Assembly (NCBI GenBank): GCA_019119335.1
Contig: DWXF01000025.1
Span: forward strand, 20,046 to 84,045
Length of the DNA: 64,000 nt
Source of the DNA: Candidatus Flavonifractor merdavium
GTDB taxonomy: Bacteria > Bacillota > Clostridia > Oscillospirales > Oscillospiraceae
Direction: 5' to 3'
This document shows positions 58,460 to 64,000 of this stretch, piece after piece. The notes beneath the pieces were generated by a model. It ran no database searches. It worked only from the letters and a program-made list of their open reading frames with translations, and had not been told where the DNA came from. A program made the position numbers and the translations under genes. Positions within the stretch are counted from its first letter, which is position 1. Each line of letters starts with the position of its first letter.

Positions 58460-59443
58460 GTGAAAATTGGCAATATCACCATAAATACCAAGCTGGCATT
58501 GGCCCCTATGGCCGGAGTGACGGACCTGGGATTCCGCACTGTCTGCCGGGAGCTGGGGGCGGGGTATACCGTCACCGAGATGGTCAGCTCCAAGGCCCTG
58601 TGCTATCAGGATAAAAAGTCCATACCCCTGCTGAAGCTGGGGGAGGGAGAGCATCCCGCCGCCGCCCAGATCTTCGGCAGCGACCCGGCCTGCATGGAGC
58701 AGGCGGCGGGCATCGCCGCGGAGGTGTCCGGGGCGGACATCATCGACATCAACATGGGCTGCCCGGTGCCCAAGGTGGCCAACTCCGGGGACGGCTCGGG
58801 GCTGATGAAAAACCCCGACCTGGCGGTGAAGGTGGCCGAGGCGGTCATCCGGGGCGCCGGCGGAAAGCCAGTGACGGTGAAATTCCGGCTGGGCTGGGAC
58901 AAGGGCTCCATCAACTGTGTGGAGTTTGCCCAAGCCATGGAACAGGCCGGCGTGTCCGCCGTGGCGGTCCACGGCCGCACCAAGACCCAGATGTATGCCG
59001 GGAAGGCCAACTGGGACTACATCAAGGCGGTGAAGCAGGCGGTGTCCATTCCGGTCATCGCCAACGGGGACGTGTTCGAGCCGGAGGACGCGGTACGGAT
59101 TTTGAAGTACACCGGGGCGGACATGGCTATGATTGGCCGGGGCTGCTTCGGCAACCCCTGGCTGTTCCAGCGGGCCCTTGCCGCTCTGGAGGGGAAGGAG
59201 ATCCCCCCGCTGCCCCCCCTGGCCCAGCGGTGCGACACGGCGGTGCGGCAGTTTGAGCTGTCCGCCGCCCAGAAGGGGGAGCACATCGCCTGTCTGGAGG
59301 CCAGGAAGCACTACGCCTGGTATCTGAAGGGGGTCCCCTACGCGGGCTACTACAAGGAGCAGATCAGCCACGTGTCCACCCTGGAGGACATCTACCGGGT
59401 GACGGCGGGCATCAAGCGGGATCTGAAGGACGGAGAGCGGTAA
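58460..59443 (+). CDS. dusB: tRNA-dihydrouridine synthase
   Basis: A 327-residue FMN enzyme that reduces uridines in tRNA D-loops. 'LALAPMAGVTDLGFRTVCRE', 'IIDINMGCPVPKVANSGDGS' with the catalytic Cys, 'VHGRTKTQMYAGKANWDYI' and 'VIANGDVFEPEDA' are DusB hallmarks. The start is GTG after GAGGG. An ECF sigma gene follows 33 bp downstream with no terminator, so it may be co-transcribed. Confidence 0.94.
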   Translation: MKIGNITINTKLALAPMAGVTDLGFRTVCRELGAGYTVTEMVSSKALCYQDKKSIPLLKLGEGEHPAAAQIFGSDPACMEQAAGIAAEVSGADIIDINMGCPVPKVANSGDGSGLMKNPDLAVKVAEAVIRGAGGKPVTVKFRLGWDKGSINCVEFAQAMEQAGVSAVAVHGRTKTQMYAGKANWDYIKAVKQAVSIPVIANGDVFEPEDAVRILKYTGADMAMIGRGCFGNPWLFQRALAALEGKEIPPLPPLAQRCDTAVRQFELSAAQKGEHIACLEARKHYAWYLKGVPYAGYYKEQISHVSTLEDIYRVTAGIKRDLKDGER

Positions 59444-59476
59444 GGGCCGCCGTCCGGAACAGGAGGTGAGGAAGGC

Positions 59477-60073
59477 ATGAAACCGGAATGGGAGCTGGTC
59501 CAGCGGGCCCGGCAGGGAGACGAGGACTGCTTTGCCGCCCTGGTGGAGCAGAACCAGGGGCGCATCTACAACCTGGCCCTGCGGATGGTGGGCAACCCGG
59601 ACGACGCGGCGGAGCTGTGCCAGGAGGCCTTCCTCAACGCCTGGAAGGGTCTGGGAAAATTCCAGGGGGACAGCTCCTTTGCCACCTGGCTCTACCGGCT
59701 GACCAGCAACGTGTGTATCGACTTTCTCCGCAAGGAGAAGCGGCGCAGCGCTCTGTCCATGACGGTCTCCCTGGACGACGGCGGGGAGGAGCAGCAGGCC
59801 GACCTGCCCGACGAGCGCTACTCCCCTCATGCCCAGGCCGAGCGTCGGGAGCGGCAGGATACCCTGCGGGCGGGCCTGGCCGCCCTGTCGGAGGAGCACC
59901 GGAAAGTGCTGGTCCTGCGGGAGCTGGAGGGGCTGTCCTATGGGGAGATCGCCCAGCTGCTGGAGGTGGAGGAGGGTACGGTAAAGTCCCGCATCGCCCG
60001 GGCCCGGCTGGCCCTGCGGAAATATTTACTCCAGAGCGGGAACTTTTTCGACGATCCTTCGTCCATAAAGTGA
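59477..60073 (+). CDS. ECF RNA polymerase sigma factor (third, SigW/RpoE-like)
   Basis: A 198-residue ECF factor. Region 2 includes '[20 protein letters not shown]' followed by [14 protein letters not shown]. Region 4 includes '[20 protein letters not shown]' and the HTH '[19 protein letters not shown]'. It belongs to the RpoE/SigW-like class with a zinc-finger anti-sigma and is less like the other two ECF factors here. GGAGGTGAGGAAGGC precedes the ATG. No ECF promoter is visible just upstream, so it may be read from dusB. Confidence 0.93.
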   Translation: MKPEWELVQRARQGDEDCFAALVEQNQGRIYNLALRMVGNPDDAAELCQEAFLNAWKGLGKFQGDSSFATWLYRLTSNVCIDFLRKEKRRSALSMTVSLDDGGEEQQADLPDERYSPHAQAERRERQDTLRAGLAALSEEHRKVLVLRELEGLSYGEIAQLLEVEEGTVKSRIARARLALRKYLLQSGNFFDDPSSIK

Positions 60074-60114
60074 AATAACCGGAATTGGATTCCGGCAAAC
60101 AAGGAGGGATCGAC

Positions 60115-61041
60115 ATGCTGGACTGTGATCAGGCGCTGGAACTGCTCAGCGCGGAGATAGACGGCGCTCTGACGGCGGAGGAGTCCGCCGCGCTGGAGGA
60201 GCACCTGGCGGCGTGCCCGGCGTGCCGGGCGCTCCTGGCCGATTTTGAGTCGCTCCACACGGAGCTGCCCCGGCTGGCGGCCCAGCCCCCGGCCGGTCTG
60301 AAGGACGATATCATGGCAGCGGTGCGCCAGTCCAAGGTGACGCCCTTCCAGGGCAAACAGAAACAGTGGCGGTGGCGCTCGCTGGCCTCGCTGGCGGCGG
60401 TGCTGGTGCTGGTGTTTGTGGGCGGCAGCGCCCTGCGCCAGTGGGACGGCGCCGCCTCCCGGGCGGGACAGGTCCCGGCGGCGGGAGGAGAACTGGCATC
60501 CAACGCCGCCCAGGACACCACAGCCCCCGCCGTGGCGGCGGCCACCCCGAACGCCCAGCCCACCGGCAGCGTTGAGGAAAAAGCCGGCCGGAACCTGGAG
60601 GATACCGACCAGCCTTCCGTCCAGGTCTACACCGAACAGCAGCAGGTTGAGAGCACCACCCCTCCCGCCACCTCCGCGCCCACACAGGAGATCGCCCCGG
60701 CGGAGGGGAGCGGCACCGGCACCAGCCTGCCGGAGGAGCGGGTGAATCCCACCGGGCTGACCATCACCCCCGACAGCATGGGACTGACCCAGGCTCAGGC
60801 ACTGGAAAAGCTGGCCCTGTATCTGGGCTGGGCGGCGGACAGCCTGACGGCGGACAGCTCCGGCGTGTTTACCGGGCCCAATGAGGACGGGATCACCCGC
60901 ACCATCACCTGCACCGGTCTGAACGAGGCCGGCACCGGCTGGGTCTGTCAGGTGGAGGAGATCCACCCCAGCGCCGACGGTACCGCCGGCTGCGCCACCT
61001 ACACCGTCCCTCTGGACGGAAGCGAGATTACCCAACCCTGA
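60115..61041 (+). CDS. Zinc-finger anti-sigma factor
   Basis: A 308-residue membrane protein. The N-terminal ZAS domain carries Cys4 and the motif HLAACPAC (His30, Cys34, Cys37), which binds the third ECF factor. One membrane helix, 'SLASLAAVLVLVFVGGSAL', lies near residues 87-105. A Ser/Thr/Pro-rich extracellular section follows (about 110-225), then a small folded domain at the C-terminus. AAGGAGGGATCGAC precedes the ATG. Regulated proteolysis of this protein would free the sigma factor. Confidence 0.88.
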   Translation: MLDCDQALELLSAEIDGALTAEESAALEEHLAACPACRALLADFESLHTELPRLAAQPPAGLKDDIMAAVRQSKVTPFQGKQKQWRWRSLASLAAVLVLVFVGGSALRQWDGAASRAGQVPAAGGELASNAAQDTTAPAVAAATPNAQPTGSVEEKAGRNLEDTDQPSVQVYTEQQQVESTTPPATSAPTQEIAPAEGSGTGTSLPEERVNPTGLTITPDSMGLTQAQALEKLALYLGWAADSLTADSSGVFTGPNEDGITRTITCTGLNEAGTGWVCQVEEIHPSADGTAGCATYTVPLDGSEITQP

Positions 61042-61047
61042 TGATCT

Positions 61048-61083
61048 GAAAAAAAGCGCGGGCCGCCGGCCCGCGCTTTTTTT
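61048..61083 (+). terminator. Terminator of the third sigma/anti-sigma operon
   Basis: Stem AAAAGCGCGGGCC/GGCCCGCGCTTTT with a GCC loop and a long T-run. Confidence 0.9.
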
Positions 61084-61092
61084 GCGCCCTGA

Positions 61093-61121
61093 TGTGACGG
61101 AAGGCCGCTCTGCCACGTATT
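61093..61121 (+). promoter_or_regulatory. ECF-type promoter of the decayed fourth locus
   Basis: TGTGAC, a 17-bp spacer and CGTATT. The sequence after the -10 (TTCAGGTGAAAGG) is close to that of the first ECF promoter (CTAAGATGAAAGG). Confidence 0.5.
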
Positions 61122-61168
61122 TCAGGTGAAAGGCCTTTTCAACCACTTTGGAAAGGAGGGAGATCGGA

Positions 61169-62496
61169 ATGGATGGAAACGCTCAGGAGTTTTCCACCCA
61201 TGCGGAGGAATTGGTGGACAAATACGCCAAACTGGTCTACCAGCTGGCCTACGCCCGCACCCGCAGCAGGGAGGCGACGGGACGCTGGACGCCTGCCTGG
61301 ACCGGCTGTCCCCACAGCTGCGCACTGTGATCCATCTCTATTACTACGAGGGCTACTCCGGCCCGGAGATTGCCGCCCTGCTGGGCAAGGGGATCCGTAT
61401 CCAGGTTCAGGCAGCTCTGGCTGATACCAGGGTGACCCGGCTCTACTTCACCGTGCAGGATCTGACCGGGAACACTCTGGACGCGGACACCACAAGCGAT
61501 CTCACCCTCTCCCTGGAAACCAACGGACAGTTTGACTGGGGCAATGGCGGTAAGGGCCTGGAAGTGCTCTCCTACGACCCGGAACAGCAGCTGGCCACCC
61601 TGGTATACAGCCGCGGCACCACCGACCTGGCGGATTCCCCTCCCACCCGGGCCCGACTGGAGGCCACCTATTTTATTCCCGGCCACCGGCAGGCCCGGCT
61701 GGCGCTGGCTCAGGACGAACTCCCCGCTCAGGCCCTGGAGAGCACTGTCACAGATAACGGCGCCACCATCCTCTTGCCGGGACAGAACCCCACAACTCTG
61801 GACAAAGACGGCGCCGTTTCCATCTCATCCATGGGCTTTGCCGCAGACGGGCGCTATCACGTGCGCTTTATTCAAAAAGAGGATGTTTTTCCACTGATAG
61901 ACGATGGACATTCCTGCTGTGTGGAGTATTACCTGTATGACCCGGAGAACCCGGATCGCTGGCCTCAGCAGGGCATGGGAGACGTCATCTGTACCGCCGT
62001 GAAGGACGGATGGGATGTCTGCCTGCCCAGCCTGACACCGGATACTCTGAAATATCTGGAACTTGTCCACTTGCGTACGGAATACGCAGCGGCGGGCGGC
62101 CAGATTGAAGGCAACTGGAAGATCACCGTTCCGGTGGAGGTGATGGCTCTGCGCGCCGCCACTCCAGCCACGCCCCTGGTGTTCCCCTATACCCACGGTG
62201 GTGAAATGCCCTTTGGCCGCGCCCGGGATGCCCAGTTGCAGCAAATCATGGTCTCTCCCCTCAGCATCTGCGCCGACTTTATCACACCAGAGGGACAGGA
62301 GTACCCCTGCCAGCTCACCGGCACAGAGCTCTCACTTACCGTCACTCTGGCCGACGGCACCGTGCTTGCACCAGTCTATTATGACGAGGTGTGGAGCCAG
62401 CGGGCAGGCTGGGTGATGTGGGAATTTGAGGACCCCATCGACCCGTCGGAGGCGGTCTCGGTGACCTTTAACGGCCAGACCATCCCCCTCTCCTGA
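61169..62496 (+). pseudogene. Decayed ECF sigma/anti-sigma operon, fused by deletions
   Basis: GGAGGGAGATCGGA and ATG 61169 open an ECF region 2 start (EELVDKYAKLVYQLAYARTR) that stops making sense after SREA. In another frame, 'TLDACLDRLSPQLRTVIHLY' and 'YYEGYSGPEIAALLGK' are the start of region 4. They run straight into 'IRIQVQAALADTRVTRLYFT' and a long beta-rich segment ending VTFNGQTIPLS, which looks like the ectodomain of a DUF4179-type anti-sigma factor. Missing are most of region 2, the end of region 4, and the cytoplasmic and membrane parts of the anti-sigma factor. At least two deletions with a frameshift explain this. Confidence 0.7.
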
Positions 62497-62504
62497 CTCT
62501 CCAA

Positions 62505-62535
62505 ATGTCCCGGCGGTTGTCCGCCGGGGCATTTG
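62505..62535 (+). terminator. Hairpin after the decayed locus
   Basis: Arms AAATGTCCCGGCGG/CCGCCGGGGCATTT (one G-T pair) with a TTGT loop. The T-rich tract lies a little further downstream. Confidence 0.6.
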
Positions 62536-62557
62536 CGCGATTTTTCTAAAATTCTTA

Positions 62558-62586
62558 TTGTAAGTCCTCTCCGTTTCATGTATAAT
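62558..62586 (+). promoter_or_regulatory. Promoter of the EF-G paralogue
   Basis: TTGTAA and TATAAT are 17 bp apart. The leader is about 55 bases and ends in AAGGAGAGG. Confidence 0.75.
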
Positions 62587-62646
62587 GGACAACAGCAGTT
62601 TACCGTACTGCTCCGCGATTCCAAATGTAAGGAGAGGAAACAAGTT

Positions 62647-64000
62647 ATGAGCTATTCCGTACAAAACATCCGCAACGTCTGTCTGCTGGGCCACGGTGGC
62701 AACGGAAAGACTTCTCTGGCGGAGAGCATGCTGTACTTGACCGGTGGCACCCCCCGTCTGGGCAATCCCGTGGACGGGAACACCGTTTGCGATTATGACC
62801 CCGAGGAGACCCGCCGTCAGATTTCCATCTCCACCGCGGTGGCTCCCGTGGAATATAACGGCTGCAAGATCAACGTGCTGGACACCCCGGGCTACTTCGA
62901 CTTCTCCGGCGAGGTTATCGAGGCCCTGCAGGTCTCCGACGCCGCCATCATCGTCTGCTCCGCCAAGGGCGGCATGAGCGTGGGCGCGGAGAAGGCCTGG
63001 AAGCTGTGCCATCAGCGCGGGCTGCCCCGGCTGCTCTATATCTCCAAAACCGACGAGGATAACTCCGACTACAACGCCGCCTTTGAGACCCTGCGGGAGC
63101 GGTTCGGCAAGAACATCGCTCCTGTGGTGGCTCCCATCTGGGACGCGGACAAGAAGGTCATCGGCTTTATCGACGTACTCCACAAGCGGGCCTTTGAGGC
63201 CGGTCCCAAGGGCGAGCGCGTGGAGATCGACGTGCCCGACGACAAAAAGCCCGTGCTGGACGAGCTGTACGACGCCCTGAAGGAGTCTGTGGCCGAGACC
63301 AGCGAGGAGCTGATGGACAAGTACTTCTCCGGCGAGGACTTCACCTACGCCGAGATGATCCAGGGCCTGCGGGCGGGCGTGAAGGGTCTGTCCCTGTTCC
63401 CCGTGGTGTGCGGCTCCGCCGTCTCCGGCCTGGGCACCCGTATGCTGCTGGATATCATTGTGGAGCTGCTCCCCTCCCCGCTGGAGGGCCGCCCCCTGAT
63501 GGGCGAGAACGAGAAGGGCGAGCTGGACGAGTTCGTTCCCTCCCCCGGCGCTCTGCCCTGCGCCCTGGTGTGGAAGACCGTGTCCGACCAGTACGGCAAG
63601 TACTCCTATGTGAAGGTGCTCTCCGGCAACCTGAAGCCTGATATGCAGGTGGTCAACTCCCGCACCGGCGCCACCGAGAAGCTGGGCCGGCTGTACGTGA
63701 TGAAGGGCAAGAAGGCCGAGGAGGTCAAGGAGCTGGAGTGCGGCGACATCGGCGCCATCGGCAAGATGGACAAGGTGAAGACCGGCGACTCCCTGTCCGA
63801 CCCCCGCAAGGTGGTCAAGCTGGAGGCCATCCCCTTCCCCGAGCCCTGCTACTCCGTTGCCATCACCCCCAAGACCAAGGGCCAGGAGGACAAGATCGCC
63901 GCCGGCCTCACCCGTCTCAACGACGAGGACCCCACCTTTAACTGGGTCAATAACGCAGAGACCCACCAGATGGTGGTCTCGGGCACCGGCGACATGCAGA
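62647..64000 (+). CDS. fusA: Elongation factor G paralogue (FusA2-like), N-terminal part
   Basis: The frame runs off the window after 451 residues. It is a translational GTPase, but with non-standard G motifs: G1 is 'LLGHGGNGKTSLAESML' (canonical EF-G has AHIDAGKTT), G3 is NVLDTPGYFDF, and G4 is ISKTDED (canonical NKMD). G domain insertions and domain II ('GKYSYVKVLSGNLKPDMQVV') follow the EF-G order. These changes define the EF-G-like paralogues of Firmicutes, distinct from the housekeeping FusA in the str operon. The exact role is unsettled. AAGGAGAGGAAAC precedes the ATG. Confidence 0.88.
   Translation, partial: MSYSVQNIRNVCLLGHGGNGKTSLAESMLYLTGGTPRLGNPVDGNTVCDYDPEETRRQISISTAVAPVEYNGCKINVLDTPGYFDFSGEVIEALQVSDAAIIVCSAKGGMSVGAEKAWKLCHQRGLPRLLYISKTDEDNSDYNAAFETLRERFGKNIAPVVAPIWDADKKVIGFIDVLHKRAFEAGPKGERVEIDVPDDKKPVLDELYDALKESVAETSEELMDKYFSGEDFTYAEMIQGLRAGVKGLSLFPVVCGSAVSGLGTRMLLDIIVELLPSPLEGRPLMGENEKGELDEFVPSPGALPCALVWKTVSDQYGKYSYVKVLSGNLKPDMQVVNSRTGATEKLGRLYVMKGKKAEEVKELECGDIGAIGKMDKVKTGDSLSDPRKVVKLEAIPFPEPCYSVAITPKTKGQEDKIAAGLTRLNDEDPTFNWVNNAETHQMVVSGTGDMQ

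Noticed and set aside
56624..59899. Antisense ORF of about 1090 codons spanning flippase, rubredoxin and dusB
   Set aside because: It crosses three well-supported genes and a terminator and has a low-complexity Gly/Gln/His composition.

Overview
The window looks like a chromosome segment of a GC-rich, anaerobic gut Firmicute of the Oscillospiraceae/Ruminococcaceae type (Flavonifractor, Lawsonibacter, Intestinimonas or a relative). The evidence is a crotonyl-CoA to butyryl-CoA gene set (crt-hbd-bcd-etfB-etfA), a bile salt hydrolase-type enzyme, rubredoxin, Gram-positive SLH-anchored exoproteins, strong AGGAGG ribosome binding sites, frequent TTG/GTG starts, and a CIRCE operator. The genus is inferred from gene content; no rRNA gene is present.

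Positions 1-6970 are visibly AT-richer than the rest and carry the edge of an integrative or conjugative element, all on the minus strand. It holds parA and parB, a Gp49/RelE-like toxin with an overlapping unknown partner, a 30-residue membrane microprotein, an unknown secreted membrane protein, a sortase, an SLH protein, and the start of a thioester-forming surface adhesin that leaves the window. The element abuts pyk through a stretch that contains only the first 12 codons of an AbrB/SpoVT-type gene.

Positions 7083-14361 hold pyk and a likely five-gene operon (CLC antiporter, VOC protein, MBOAT acyltransferase, DHHW protein, MFS transporter), which suggests surface-polymer O-acylation. Positions 14361-21821 hold a CBS-domain membrane protein, a first ECF sigma/anti-sigma pair and a giant SLH-anchored protein with three esterase-like modules, the middle one apparently inactive. 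Positions 21883-28101 are an overlapping minus-strand series (ymdB, yhaO, yhaN, two tandem signal peptidases, miaA). Positions 28248-33883 hold three lipoproteins (serine hydrolase, CapA-like, unknown) and htpG behind a promoter and a perfect CIRCE.

Positions 33924-46009 hold a frameshifted XRE membrane regulator, an aldehyde dehydrogenase, a second ECF/anti-sigma pair, bsh, argS, a DUF1934 gene, murI, a diguanylate cyclase, an NSS-family transporter with a terminator-bearing leader, and a DUF6514 gene. Positions 46248-55097 hold an SLH-anchored M14 peptidase and the butyrate genes. Positions 55352-56469 hold a DUF554 gene whose 3' end has been repeated in tandem with a hairpin-rich element. 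The rest holds a SpoVB-like flippase, rubredoxin, dusB, a third ECF/anti-sigma pair, the decayed remains of a fourth, and the start of an EF-G paralogue.

The strongest leads for new biology are the paired palindromes inside parB, the element inside the DUF554 3' end, the attenuator-like leader of the NSS transporter, the shared ECF promoter signature with one decaying sigma/anti-sigma locus, and the triple-esterase surface protein. No CRISPR array, tRNA, rRNA or recognisable known riboswitch was seen.
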